From Pirellulales bacterium (GTDB lineage: Bacteria > Planctomycetota > Planctomycetia > Pirellulales > Lacipirellulaceae), in NCBI GenBank assembly GCA_028279215.1, contig JANQOF010000025.1, positions 45,497-109,496 on the forward strand: a stretch of 64,000 nt of DNA, read 5' to 3'. The notes below the pieces were generated by a model, which did not search any database, was not told where the DNA came from, and worked only from the letters and a program-made list of their open reading frames with translations. Both the position numbers and the translations under genes were made by a program. Below, in pieces: positions 27,550 through 36,470 of the stretch; within the stretch, counting starts at the first letter, position 1; the number at the start of each line of letters is the position of its first letter.

Positions 27550-28638
27550 ATGCCCGAGCAGTCTGGCGAGAAGACCTTCGACGCAACCCCGCATCGCCGG
27601 CAACAAGCCCGCGACAAAGGGCAGGTTGCATATAGCCAAGACCTCGGCTCGGCGGCGCTATTGTTGGTGGCCGCCGGGTTGTTGTATGCCATGGGCGATC
27701 GGATTATCGACTCGGCCGTCGATCTAATGCACCGCAATCTCAGCGTGGTGGGTGATCTGGTCGGTGATCGCGGACAGGTGGTCCACGAAGTCCAAAAGGT
27801 GGTTGAAGGGATCGGCCTCGCCATACTCCCGTTCATGGCGCTGTTGATGCTCTCGGCGGCGGGTGCTAGCGTTCTGCAAGTCGGATTTCTGTTTGTGCCC
27901 GCGCGCCTGGCGCCAGACATCAGTCGACTTAGCCCAATCGCTGGAGTGAAGAGGATCTTCTCGATGCAAGGCTTCGCCCGGCTTGGGTTTGGCCTGCTAA
28001 AGGTGGCAATAGTCGTGGTTGTTGCCAGTATCGCTATCTGGCTTCGGCGGTTCGAGATCATGCAGGCGGGCTCGTTGGAAGTGCGCCAAATCGCGACGCT
28101 TGCCGTGGAGATTACCATCAACACGCTGCTTTGGGTGGGGTTGGCGCTACTGTTTCTCGCGCTGATGGACTTCGCTTTTCAAAGATGGAAACACGAACAA
28201 GACCTCCGCATGACCCACCAAGAAGTCAAAGAGGAGATGAAGAATCTGCAAGGCGATCCCCACGTTGTGGCTCGCCGTAAGCAGGTGCAACGGCAGATGG
28301 TGATGAATCGGATGTCGGGCGCAGTCCCGCAAGCCGATGTGGTCATCACGAATCCAACCGAGTTGGCGATCGCGATCAAGTATGACCATGGCGAAATGGC
28401 TGCGCCGGTGGTGGTCGCCAAAGGGGCTGGCGTCTTGGCACAGCGGATTCGCCGTCTTGCCTTGGAAAACAACATTCCGATCGTCGAGCGTAAGCCGCTG
28501 GCCAGGCTTCTGTACAAAGAGGTCGAAGTGAACCATCCCGTGCCGGATAGCAGCTACGCCGCGGTGGCAGAAGTGCTGGCTTACGTCTACCAACTGAAGG
28601 GCAAGAAGATCCCAGGCACCCAGCGCCGCGCGGCGTGA
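27550..28638 (+). CDS. flhB: Flagellar export switch protein FlhB with NPTE cleavage site
   Basis: A 362-residue protein with four membrane helices in the first 220 residues. The conserved loop FVPARLAPDISRLSPIAGVK is followed by RIFSMQG. The cytoplasmic domain begins RMTHQEVKEEMKNLQGDPHV. The self-cleavage site is N268-P269-T270-E271 (VVITNPTELAIAIKYD). The family standard is NPTH, so the histidine is glutamate here; the cleaved Asn-Pro bond is intact. FlhB switches export from rod/hook to filament substrates in response to FliK. It is the last gene of the flagellar run and meets the exbD gene tail to tail. Confidence 0.95.
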   Translation: MPEQSGEKTFDATPHRRQQARDKGQVAYSQDLGSAALLLVAAGLLYAMGDRIIDSAVDLMHRNLSVVGDLVGDRGQVVHEVQKVVEGIGLAILPFMALLMLSAAGASVLQVGFLFVPARLAPDISRLSPIAGVKRIFSMQGFARLGFGLLKVAIVVVVASIAIWLRRFEIMQAGSLEVRQIATLAVEITINTLLWVGLALLFLALMDFAFQRWKHEQDLRMTHQEVKEEMKNLQGDPHVVARRKQVQRQMVMNRMSGAVPQADVVITNPTELAIAIKYDHGEMAAPVVVAKGAGVLAQRIRRLALENNIPIVERKPLARLLYKEVEVNHPVPDSSYAAVAEVLAYVYQLKGKKIPGTQRRAA

Positions 28639-28661
28639 TGGATCATCTAACTTTTCCGAAG

Positions 28662-29153
28662 CTACTCAACCGGTGGCGCGAAGCGTATACGCTCGATCAA
28701 TTTGTAACGTTGACCGTCTTTGATGTAGCCCGATACGGCAGTGATTGCCTGAATGACGTGCTCGTAGTCTAAGTCGTAGTCACACTCGAGTTCCACCTCG
28801 CGATCGCTGGCCGTTCCAGGGCCACCTTCGTCGTTGACCAGATCGATGATATAGCCGCGCAACTTGTCGAAAGCCGTCGTCCCCCCTGCGTCGTCAAACG
28901 AGCGGTCTCCAAGCTTCAAACTCGAAAGCGCTCCATCGGTGCCTGCGGTCATTCGCAACGTGAGTGTCGGCGAGGTGTCAGGAGGGCTGCTTTGCTGTGT
29001 CGCAGGAGGCGGCATGCGGATGTTGAAATCGCCTTCGGGCAGAACGATTTTGAAGGTCATGATGAAGAACACCAGCAACTGGAACACGATGTCGATCATC
29101 GGCGTCATTTGCAGCGCCGTGTCGTCTTCGCGGATTTTCTTGCGGATCTTCAT
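28662..29153 (-). CDS. ExbD/TolR family protein, second of a pair
   Basis: A 163-residue protein with one membrane helix after MKIRKKIREDDTALQMTPMI (DIVFQLLVFFIMTF), containing the essential aspartate of the MTPMIDIVFQLL motif. A periplasmic domain follows that ends with DLDYEHVIQAITAVSGYIKD. ExbD/TolR works with ExbB/TolQ to convert the ion gradient into motion of periplasmic partners. The start overlaps the stop of the previous exbD gene by 4 bp (ATGA), so the two are translationally coupled. The periplasmic loop carries an insert rich in Gly and Asp that the first copy lacks. Confidence 0.9.
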   Translation of the reverse strand: MKIRKKIREDDTALQMTPMIDIVFQLLVFFIMTFKIVLPEGDFNIRMPPPATQQSSPPDTSPTLTLRMTAGTDGALSSLKLGDRSFDDAGGTTAFDKLRGYIIDLVNDEGGPGTASDREVELECDYDLDYEHVIQAITAVSGYIKDGQRYKLIERIRFAPPVE

Positions 29154-29626
29154 CGCTGTTCGTCGGTCCTCAGTTGCACATCCGCCTGCTGTCCGCGCAG
29201 TGCGAACGTTTCGAATTCCGCATCCTGGGCAGCTTCGATCATCTCCTGAACCATGCCGGTACGCGCGTTTTTGTCCGCACGCACAATTACCGTGACGTCT
29301 GAAAGCCGGACATCCTTGCCTGCCGCTCGGATGATCTGAGCTTCGCGCTTGAGCGCAATACGCAATTCGTCGATGGTGAGCAGGTCGGTGCCGCCAGCGT
29401 TGAGGATGATGCCCTCGTCCTCGGTCATTTGCAGAGTTATGGGCTTCTCGTACGCTACCTCGGGCGGTTTGGCCAACTCGCTGAGCGGCAGGTTGACCCT
29501 TTGATCTTGCTCGACCTCGGAGAAATTAATGAGCACCATAAAGAAGGCAATCAACTGGAATACCATGTCGATCATGGGGGTCATATCCCCCTCGGCCATC
29601 GGCTTTTTATTTCGTTGGATTCGCAT
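29150..29626 (-). CDS. ExbD/TolR family protein, first of a pair
   Basis: A 158-residue protein with the same layout: the basic N-terminus MRIQRNKKPMAEGDMTPMID, the helix MVFQLIAFFMVLINF with its aspartate, and a periplasmic domain containing DVTVIVRADKNARTGMVQEM. This is close to the standard ExbD pattern. It lies between the exbB gene and the second exbD. Two different ExbD copies could form mixed dimers in the ExbB pore. Confidence 0.92.
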   Translation of the reverse strand: MRIQRNKKPMAEGDMTPMIDMVFQLIAFFMVLINFSEVEQDQRVNLPLSELAKPPEVAYEKPITLQMTEDEGIILNAGGTDLLTIDELRIALKREAQIIRAAGKDVRLSDVTVIVRADKNARTGMVQEMIEAAQDAEFETFALRGQQADVQLRTDEQR

Positions 29627-29665
29627 AGTTGCGCCAGCGAAGAATCGGATGCGGCTCAGGCAACT

Positions 29666-30484
29666 TTAGGCTGTCTTCTTACCGGCGGTCTGAAACCGGC
29701 TCATCAAGCCCTCGCTAACAATGCCTACTTCGAGCACCAGTCGATCGATGCGATTGCGGAGAATGTTGTACGCTGCGATCGCTGGAATAGCGACCGCCAG
29801 ACCGATGAGTGTCGTAAACAGCGCGGTGGAAATACCCTCGGCCAACTCAGAGGGTTTCGGCGCGCCGGTGGCGGTAGCGATCACGTTAAACGACGCAATC
29901 ATGCCCTGCACCGTACCTAGCAGGCCGATCATTGGACTAATCGAACCAATCAGCGCCATATAGCTGAGCCGGTGTTCCAGCTTCATCGTTTCGTCCTCGC
30001 CCACCTCCTGCATGGCCTCAATCGACTGATCGTACCCCTTCGACACTTTCCCTAATCCCGCAGAGAGTACCTTGCCTAGGAACGACTCGTCGGCGCTTGC
30101 CAGTTCGTAAGCCTCTTGAAACTGCTTGGCGTTCAGGTGGGCTTCAAAGCCCTCGATCAACTCGGTGGGCAACACCGTTTCACGACGCGCCTGCAGCAAG
30201 TTCATTACGAACAAAGCCACCAACGTGAACGACAAAGCCAAGAAGATCAAACTGTAGCCCAACCCGAGCGATTCATAGGCCCAAGTCAGGTAGTTTTTCT
30301 TTTGCGGTACTGTGTTCGCGTTGGTCGCTGTATTGCCCTTGTCGGCGGCGGCAGGAGCACCATCGTCTTGCGCCACGGCCGGAGACGAAGTTGCCAAGCA
30401 CGAGCCCAACGCAATCGTGAGCACCAAAACGCCGACGATCGAACTTGCCGACGACTTGGCCCGCACTATAGCGATTGCGTACAT
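29666..30484 (-). CDS. ExbB/TolQ/MotA-family proton channel protein with signal peptide
   Basis: A 272-residue protein. The N-terminus is a cleavable-looking segment, VGVLVLTIALGSCLATSS, followed by an Ala/Asp/Asn-rich periplasmic stretch. It has the three ExbB helices: YSLIFLALSFTLVALFVMNL first, then MALIGSISPMIGLLGTVQGM and STALFTTLIGLAVAIPAIAA. These last two carry the family signatures GLLGTVQGM and TTLIGLAVAIPA. I choose the ATG at 30484 because a GGAGGA sequence lies eight bases before it. An upstream in-frame TTG at 30529 and an ATG at 30505 lack such a site. The extra N-terminal export segment is common in planctomycete and cyanobacterial-type ExbB proteins. Confidence 0.9.
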   Translation of the reverse strand: MYAIAIVRAKSSASSIVGVLVLTIALGSCLATSSPAVAQDDGAPAAADKGNTATNANTVPQKKNYLTWAYESLGLGYSLIFLALSFTLVALFVMNLLQARRETVLPTELIEGFEAHLNAKQFQEAYELASADESFLGKVLSAGLGKVSKGYDQSIEAMQEVGEDETMKLEHRLSYMALIGSISPMIGLLGTVQGMIASFNVIATATGAPKPSELAEGISTALFTTLIGLAVAIPAIAAYNILRNRIDRLVLEVGIVSEGLMSRFQTAGKKTA

Positions 30485-30601
30485 CAAACGATTCCTCCGC
30501 GCCATTAAGTATGTGAATAGTTGTCTCAATTGAGCCTAACTCATGGCTTCTAGTGTAACTGGCCAAACTGCGGCTGGCAAAGTGCTACGGATTGACACTG
30601 C

Positions 30602-31660
30602 TTACTGATTCAACTGCTGTGCCCATCGGCTGGCTGGGTATTGATCGAGTAGCGTCTGCCGAGCACGCCGCGCTTCGCCGTCCTGACCAATTGACTCCCA
30701 AAGCGGAACCAATTTCGCCAGCGCCTCGGCGTGGGCGTTGGCGACACGGCCATACAGCAAATCGGTATGTAGATAAGCGTAAAGTGCGTTCTTGGGTTGG
30801 CCCGACTGTGTGTAACACGCGCCCAGCGCGTTGTAAGCCCCGGCCAGCAATTCGGCGTTTTCCGGGTCGGCGTCGCGTATCACTTGCTCTACGGCTTGTA
30901 GGCCAGCGTCGACGTTGCCAGTGGCGGCAGTGGCCACCGCTTTGCCGAGTTCGGCTGCCAAACGCTGGGTCTTGCCGCCTGGGCTGTCGTCTTCGATCTT
31001 CAACGCCGCATCGAATTGCGTGAGGGCTTCTTGGAACTTCTGCTGGTCGAGCAACGCCTGGCCCACCAAGACAGCCGACCGCATCTTGTACTCTGGCCAA
31101 GGCGCTTTGCTCAAGAGTTGGTACTTGGACTGCGCCGCTCCGTAGTTGCCCATGGTTGCCAGCAAATCGCCGAGCAACTCGGTTGCTTCGAGAAAGTGAT
31201 AGTTTTGCGAGTGGTTCGTTACGAATTTATTGAGTGCGGTGCCGGCCGCACGAATTGGTTTCGAACCGAGGAGTGCCAACTTCGCATTGCAATATGCTCT
31301 GTAGAACTCGACCTCCTGCTTGATAAAATCTTCGCGTATGTTGCCCAGATTAATCGAGTCAAGGCGATTGAGTGCCGCCTCGTAGCCGCCGTTGGTCGCA
31401 TTCAAACGTGCTTGCGTCAACTCCGCTGGTTCTCCGCGAAAAATGATGCTGCGGATCTCGGTGACCGGCACCTCGGTTACCTTGTCTCCCCGTTCAATGG
31501 TCACGGCAATCGGCGTCATTTTGATCACTTCACCCGTCTGCGAGCCGGAACGCATGCGAATCCGATCGGTAGACTGCGCCGCGACAATTGGCGCGAAGAC
31601 AATACCACTCGCGAATGCCAAGAGTACGACTTGGGCACGAGTTCGTTGGTAAGAGGTCAT
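30602..31660 (-). CDS. Secreted TPR protein with SH3-like N-terminal domain
   Basis: A 352-residue protein with a signal peptide (VVLLAFASGIVFAPIVAAQS). A small beta domain follows (IRMRSGSQTGEVIKMTPIAV, then VPVTEIRSIIFRGEP; about residues 33-75). The rest is made of tetratricopeptide repeats, for example FLEATELLGDLLATMGNYGA and EALTQFDAALKIEDDSPGGK. It stands just before exbB in the same direction, so it is a good candidate for a periplasmic partner of that energised complex, similar in place to CpoB of Tol systems. Function is unproven. Confidence 0.75.
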   Translation of the reverse strand: MTSYQRTRAQVVLLAFASGIVFAPIVAAQSTDRIRMRSGSQTGEVIKMTPIAVTIERGDKVTEVPVTEIRSIIFRGEPAELTQARLNATNGGYEAALNRLDSINLGNIREDFIKQEVEFYRAYCNAKLALLGSKPIRAAGTALNKFVTNHSQNYHFLEATELLGDLLATMGNYGAAQSKYQLLSKAPWPEYKMRSAVLVGQALLDQQKFQEALTQFDAALKIEDDSPGGKTQRLAAELGKAVATAATGNVDAGLQAVEQVIRDADPENAELLAGAYNALGACYTQSGQPKNALYAYLHTDLLYGRVANAHAEALAKLVPLWESIGQDGEARRARQTLLDQYPASRWAQQLNQ

Positions 31661-31756
31661 TTCAGATCCTAAGATGATTTCGGAACGCTAATTTTCGCTA
31701 ATGGCCGGTAAGCGCGTTAGTGCCGGTTAGTGATTTCATTGCACAATAGACTTCTT

Positions 31757-34700
31757 CTACCCGTTCTCAAGTAGTTCCGTCAAACCAACAGGGCGTCCGC
31801 CCTCAGCAACTTGGATTTGCTTCATCAACTCGTCGAAGTCGTCGCGGCGGGGCGTATTCAAGAAGTCGCCGTGCAGGTCGACCATCGACTTAACGATCGA
31901 TCGCGATCTCTTGAGTGCCGCCGACTTGCTGGGCCCACTCTCGTTTCGTGACTGCAGGTAGCTTACGCGGGCGATGTTCAACCAACACTCGTAGAACAAG
32001 TCCTTATAACGGTCCTTCATTTCGGGTTTCGACCGGGCGACCGCTGCGGCTACCTTGCCCAAGTGACTCCAACCCCAAATGATCGGCTTCCCTTTTTCGT
32101 TCAAGGGCCCGCTGCCGCGTACGGCTTCATCCAGCTTCTCGCTATCTTTGGCCGCCCCCCACTCTTGCAATGTATATGCGGCGGCGGTTTGAGCCTGAGG
32201 CATCATTTCTCGCTCGGAGAGGATCTGCTCGAATAGGGCCATGGCAGTGTCAAACTTCTCACTTCGCCGCAGCGTTTGTGCATATTGAAGCTTGAGGGCC
32301 AGCAACTGGTTCGGGTTGCTGGTGGCACCTTCTTCCAGAATCGCCCGAAAGGCTTCGCTCGCCCGGTCGTAGTAGCCCGCGCGAGTTTCAGCGGCCGAAG
32401 GGTTGTCTTCCAGTCCTTCGGCGAGTCGAAAATAAGTCTGGGCGATCCACTTTTGCACCGTGGGATCGCTCGAACCGCGTTCGTTTAGCTTGTCGAGGAA
32501 CGCCACAAACGCCTCGCTGACTCGCTGAGCCTCGTCAAGCTTGCCGGCGGCTTTCAAGTCTTCGATCTGCTGCTGCAACTGCAAGCCGAAACCCAAGTAG
32601 ACTCGTGTGAGCTTCTCGCCACCGTTGCCTCCCGCCACCTGTTCGAGCTGCTGCATCGTCGCCACAGCTTTATCGGATTGGGGTGGTACGACCGACACGT
32701 ACGCCCTCAACGCCGCTTTGAGTGCTTCCATGGCGTATGCCGGCCGAGAAGCGATAGAGTTGGTGGTCTTCGCGAGGGATAGCGCACCGATCTTGGGATC
32801 CTCAAGCAGTTCGATTGCTTCGGCATACTTCCCTTGGTCGACGCGAGCATTGGTGAGATACAGCGACGCGGCCGCCAACGTGTCGGCTGCGGCAGCGTTT
32901 CCTGCCAACCCGCTAAAGCTCCGATCCAACAGCTCGATGGCTTTACCTCGAATTGCATCTCGATCGATCGATGAGTCGTTCTCCGCCGCGGCGCGAAGCT
33001 GAGCTTCCCACATGGCATTGCCAATGCGCGCTTCAAACGCTGGCCGCTGTTCTTCCGGAAGTTGGCCGACCAACTCCACCGCCTTGTCAAACTCGCGGTC
33101 GCGAATCGAGAAGTTGAGCAGCACACCAAACGCCGTATCGGCCAGGGCTTTGGAACTCCATCGGCGAGTGATGAAGCTCGCGAGATCGGTTAACTTATCG
33201 GCTTCGGCCTGACCTGCATCGCTTCCCTCCTCGGCCAACGCTTGTTTGTAAAGCTTTTCGTAGGAAGCCAGCGACACCTGTGCAGCACCCAATGCCGTAG
33301 GGTCCTCTGGGTAGCGTCTGGCTAGGAAGTCAGCGAGCACAGCCGAGCGATGGAACTGCTCGTCCTGCCACAGCAGCCAGCATGTGAGCCACCGGCTTTG
33401 ATTCAAGTCGGCAAGCGGCGTATCGTCGTCGACCAGAGCACGCGCTTGTTCCAGATAATAAATCGCATCGTTAAATCCCGACTCCGACTGCTCTTCGAGC
33501 ATCGCCACGCCATTGGGATTGTTGGCTCTCGCCGCCGGTAACGTTTGCCGAGCTGCGTTCATCGAGTTGATGGCGTCTTTCGCTGCCTGCAATGCTTCCG
33601 CGAAAGTCTTGACGTTCCGTCGTCCAGGCGCAGCATCCTCACCGGCGTATTCAGTGGTGAGTATCTGCCGTGCGTCGTTCTGGTACTTACCTGGACGCTG
33701 CGAAACGGATGCGTACAACTCACGAGCCTCAGTTCGTTGCTTGCGCTTCTCGCTATCTTTGGTAGCTGCGTCGGCGGCCTTCCGTCGTTTGGCCTCGGCC
33801 ACTTGGAAGGCAAGCATCAACCAGTCCGGCTGCTTCGCCTCGGCGCCTCGGGCCGAGCGGAGCCATGGGCCCTGCTTGGCCAACACTGTGTCGACTTGGT
33901 CTTCGGCTAGGAGTATTTCGGCTTGCCGAGCGAGAGCCTTCGTCACCAAAGCTCGAACGGAGAGGTTTTCGCCGCCCTGGACAATGATGTCTTCAAAGCA
34001 ACCTGATGCCTCTTTGAGCTTGCCCAAATCAAGGTAGCACTCGCCCTGGTAAACACGAGCGTAGAAGCCTACAAGAAACGATCCATACTTGTCATAAAGT
34101 TCCTGGAACTCTTTCGCTGCCTGCTCGTTCAGCTTCGCGAACTGCTCGTCGCCCTTATCGAACGTGCCAGCCTGTTGATGGAGCGTCAGCGATCGCAGCA
34201 CCCGCACTTGCGACAGGCGCGCTCGCAGTTCACGTCGCCGATCGATCTGGTCGCCTTGCGTTTTCGGATCGAGCGTTTTTGGAAACGCCTGGAGCTGTTT
34301 CACTAGCGATGCTTCAACGCTAGTTAGCAATTCACGCGCATCGGCCAGTTGCCGCCGCGCCGCGCCGCGGGTCTTGTTTGCAGCGTCCGACTTAGCGCCG
34401 TTTTGTTCTAACCTAGCCAGCGAGCGATTGGCCGTTTCGGTCAGCAAAGTGGCGACCTGCTGTTGTGCTTCGGCGGCGAGCGGGCTCTCGGGGTTTGCCT
34501 GTGCGTATCTATTCAGTTCGTTGCGAATCTCTGCGGCCAGTCGCTGGCGTTCCGTGGCGCTTGGCGTGGTGCGCCATTTGGCGATGAGCGTCACGCCGCG
34601 CTCGTACGGAATCCGTTTCTTGACGCTGTCGGATGCAAGACGGCTATCGCGGGCATCGTCCAAGAAGTCGAGCGCCAAGTCGTACATCCCGCGACTTCGC

Positions 34701-34795
34701 ATCGCATTGAGAAAAGCTGCTGTATCATCGGCACAGCGAGCAACCGTTGGCACGGCCAGTAGGAAGACTATCGAGAGCCAATAACGATTCAACAT
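31757..34795 (-). CDS. Giant secreted TPR protein (1012 residues)
   Basis: The first gene of the exbB operon. A signal peptide (MLNRYWLSIVFLLAVPTVAR-C) is followed by nearly a thousand residues of helical repeats rich in Ala, Glu, Leu and Arg, with TPR-type units such as EASGCFEDIIVQGGENLSVR and GYYDRASEAFRAILEEG. The signal peptide has a cysteine at its end (ARCADD), but no clear lipobox, so a lipoprotein is not certain. A strong Shine-Dalgarno AAGGAGAGGG precedes the start. It is probably periplasmic, a scaffold that couples the ExbB/ExbD motor to something in the envelope. No catalytic motif is visible. Confidence 0.75.
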   Translation of the reverse strand: MLNRYWLSIVFLLAVPTVARCADDTAAFLNAMRSRGMYDLALDFLDDARDSRLASDSVKKRIPYERGVTLIAKWRTTPSATERQRLAAEIRNELNRYAQANPESPLAAEAQQQVATLLTETANRSLARLEQNGAKSDAANKTRGAARRQLADARELLTSVEASLVKQLQAFPKTLDPKTQGDQIDRRRELRARLSQVRVLRSLTLHQQAGTFDKGDEQFAKLNEQAAKEFQELYDKYGSFLVGFYARVYQGECYLDLGKLKEASGCFEDIIVQGGENLSVRALVTKALARQAEILLAEDQVDTVLAKQGPWLRSARGAEAKQPDWLMLAFQVAEAKRRKAADAATKDSEKRKQRTEARELYASVSQRPGKYQNDARQILTTEYAGEDAAPGRRNVKTFAEALQAAKDAINSMNAARQTLPAARANNPNGVAMLEEQSESGFNDAIYYLEQARALVDDDTPLADLNQSRWLTCWLLWQDEQFHRSAVLADFLARRYPEDPTALGAAQVSLASYEKLYKQALAEEGSDAGQAEADKLTDLASFITRRWSSKALADTAFGVLLNFSIRDREFDKAVELVGQLPEEQRPAFEARIGNAMWEAQLRAAAENDSSIDRDAIRGKAIELLDRSFSGLAGNAAAADTLAAASLYLTNARVDQGKYAEAIELLEDPKIGALSLAKTTNSIASRPAYAMEALKAALRAYVSVVPPQSDKAVATMQQLEQVAGGNGGEKLTRVYLGFGLQLQQQIEDLKAAGKLDEAQRVSEAFVAFLDKLNERGSSDPTVQKWIAQTYFRLAEGLEDNPSAAETRAGYYDRASEAFRAILEEGATSNPNQLLALKLQYAQTLRRSEKFDTAMALFEQILSEREMMPQAQTAAAYTLQEWGAAKDSEKLDEAVRGSGPLNEKGKPIIWGWSHLGKVAAAVARSKPEMKDRYKDLFYECWLNIARVSYLQSRNESGPSKSAALKRSRSIVKSMVDLHGDFLNTPRRDDFDELMKQIQVAEGGRPVGLTELLENG

Positions 34796-35154
34796 CCCTC
34801 TCCTTCGGAGGCGATGGCGTGGCGTAACTTACGCAAGGGCGACCACTTGGTTCCGGCGCAAGTGGCCCGAATGCAGGCGCTCGCCCGCCCTCATGACTAA
34901 CCACTTATCATAGCGGATTTGCGAAGGGAACGACCACCCGTTGACTCGCAGATTCTGTGGCCCAGGGTGGCAAACATTGGCGATTATCCCGTGTAGCGAA
35001 TACCTATTGGTAAATCATACGCACCGGGTCACCGCGAGTCTTGCCCTGGTAGCGTAGAAATGTCGCGCCTAAGCGCGCGGAAGGGCCACGAAGATCGAAA
35101 GCCGTTTCGCCATAACGGTGATGGAACGCACACGCACCTATGGAAGAACGCCGG
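34796..35154. other. Intergenic region upstream of the TPR-ExbB operon
   Basis: This stretch must contain the promoter of the minus-strand operon. I see no credible gene, since the short open frames here are not gene-like in composition, and I see no clear -35/-10 pair or repeat. It ends next to the hairpin at 35155-35177. Confidence 0.35.
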
Positions 35155-35177
35155 GACACCACACTCCGTGTGGTGTC
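35155..35177 (-). terminator. Hairpin downstream of the small unknown gene
   Basis: GACACCACAC (35155-35164), a three-base loop, and GTGTGGTGTC (35168-35177) form a perfect 10-bp stem. It lies 5 bp after the stop of the minus-strand gene at 35183. No T run follows on the minus strand, so a classical intrinsic terminator is only partly supported; it could also stabilise the mRNA end. Confidence 0.4.
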
Positions 35178-35182
35178 TCGCG

Positions 35183-35467
35183 TCATGCCGCTGTGTCTTC
35201 AGCCAGTTCGTCGACGAGCATGTGCAGACGGTCGACATAGCCACGTGGTACAGGCGGTATAGACTGCAACGCCTCGTCCATCATTGAGTCGGCCGGCATT
35301 CCAAAACGCAGCCCATAATCTCGCTCGAAACGTGGCAGGCCGCCACCACCGCCAAGTGGGCTGGCTAGCGATTCGATGTCGAATCGCAGTCTGCTAAACG
35401 GAGTCTTGCTGTTGAAGTCGGTAAACATCGCTTGACCGTTGCGCGACCGTTGAGATCTTCCATCCAT
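35183..35467 (-). CDS. Small unknown protein downstream of an ECF sigma factor
   Basis: A 94-residue, probably soluble protein with a glycine run (ASPLGGGGGLPRFERDYGLR) and an acidic C-terminus (HMLVDELAEDTAA). The ATG at 35467 has a good Shine-Dalgarno AGAGGAG eight bases upstream. An internal ATG at 35428 lacks one. I do not recognise the family and see no membrane segment, so it does not look like a membrane anti-sigma factor. It follows the ECF sigma gene in the same direction, with a 244-bp gap that contains a palindromic repeat element. Confidence 0.5.
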   Translation of the reverse strand: MDGRSQRSRNGQAMFTDFNSKTPFSRLRFDIESLASPLGGGGGLPRFERDYGLRFGMPADSMMDEALQSIPPVPRGYVDRLHMLVDELAEDTAA

Positions 35468-35587
35468 CTCTTCGGCTCCTCTTGCGGCACAAGCAACCGA
35501 AGGCGCACACTCAGCGCCTAGTCACTTGTCGCCTAACACACATATCCCCTGACTCAATGAATCTCAGCTGGCCACTGAGACTGCTCG

Positions 35588-35655
35588 GTAGGAAGCATGC
35601 AATGCACCACACATTCAACTGTGGTGAACCCTGCAGTGCATTGCATGCACCCTAC
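35588..35655. repeat. Nested palindromic (REP-like) element
   Basis: Outer arms GTAGGAAGCATGCAATGCA (35588-35606) and TGCATTGCATGCACCCTAC (35637-35655) pair over 19 bp with two mismatches. Inside, CCACA (35607-35611) pairs with TGTGG (35620-35624). The element lies between two co-directional genes. Its form, a long imperfect hairpin with an inner stem, is like bacterial interspersed palindromes. I do not see a second copy in this window. Confidence 0.55.
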
Positions 35656-35711
35656 TTAGTGGTTCGCACTAAAACCACTTGTGATTCGTTACACCTTCGC
35701 CACGTCGTCTC

Positions 35712-36212
35712 TCAACGATTGGCCTCGGCAAGGTAATATTGGCGAAGTCTCTGGCGGGCGCGGCTAACGCGTGAGAGTACCGTGCCGAGCGGTATTCCCA
35801 AACTGTCGGCCGCTTCTTGGTGGGTCAGTTCACCCACGACCACCAGGAGCAACGACTCGCGGAGGTCGGGAGGAAGTTGTTGTAAGGCGTGTTGCATTTC
35901 GTCGGTTAACTCCGAGGCCAATGGATCCACGCCATCCACGGCCACCTCGATCCCATGCTCCCCCGCAGGGTACGGCATCCGCGCCTTTCGGCGCCAACCG
36001 TCAATCACACGGCGACGCAGAATCGAGGCAAGCCAAGCCCGATGGCTTCGCCCGCGATCAAATCGATCGCGGCTTCTCCAGGCGCTACGCAGTGTCTCTT
36101 GAACCACGTCCTCAGCATCGTGAGGATTACCTACCATGCGGTAAGCAAGCCTATACAACGCGTCGGCGTGATCGGAAACCATACCGTGAAAATCGGTCCG
36201 CGTCAGTGCCAC
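35712..36212 (-). CDS. ECF-type RNA polymerase sigma factor
   Basis: A 166-residue sigma-70 family protein. The sigma region 2 segment is LYRLAYRMVGNPHDAEDVVQ, followed by ETLRSAWRSRDRFDRG, and region 4 is LPPDLRESLLLVVVGELTHQ then EAADSLGIPLGTVLSRVSRA, the helix-turn-helix that reads the -35 element. The start is GTG at 36212, with GAGAGGAGAGG upstream. The usual partner would be an anti-sigma factor; the only downstream gene is the 94-residue unknown protein. The genes on the other side of the promoter region, in opposite direction, may be its targets. Confidence 0.9.
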   Translation of the reverse strand: MALTRTDFHGMVSDHADALYRLAYRMVGNPHDAEDVVQETLRSAWRSRDRFDRGRSHRAWLASILRRRVIDGWRRKARMPYPAGEHGIEVAVDGVDPLASELTDEMQHALQQLPPDLRESLLLVVVGELTHQEAADSLGIPLGTVLSRVSRARQRLRQYYLAEANR

Positions 36213-36371
36213 CGTTGCCTCTCCTCTCAGCCTGTTCCGTGCTGAATGTGGAGTTGTTCCTCGCGTACTATAACACGAGTGATCTCTGTTCTCGAATTAA
36301 TTCGGAGCGATTTGGCCATGTTATTCCCAATGGCGAAAGAAATTTACAACCGGCCCAAATGCTACACTGTG

Positions 36372-36400
36372 TTGTCGCAAGTTGTTGTGAGATATAGAAT
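36372..36400 (+). promoter_or_regulatory. Sigma-70-type promoter candidate
   Basis: TTGTCG (36372-36377), 17 bp, then TAGAAT (36395-36400), four and five matches out of six to the consensus. It lies in a locally AT-rich stretch about 70 bp before the start of the membrane protein gene at 36471. Confidence 0.42.
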
Positions 36401-36470
36401 TAGAGAACAGCCTCGTTACGCCGTCGCGAGAACATATCGGACGCTCGGTTCTGACATTCCTTTCCCACTC

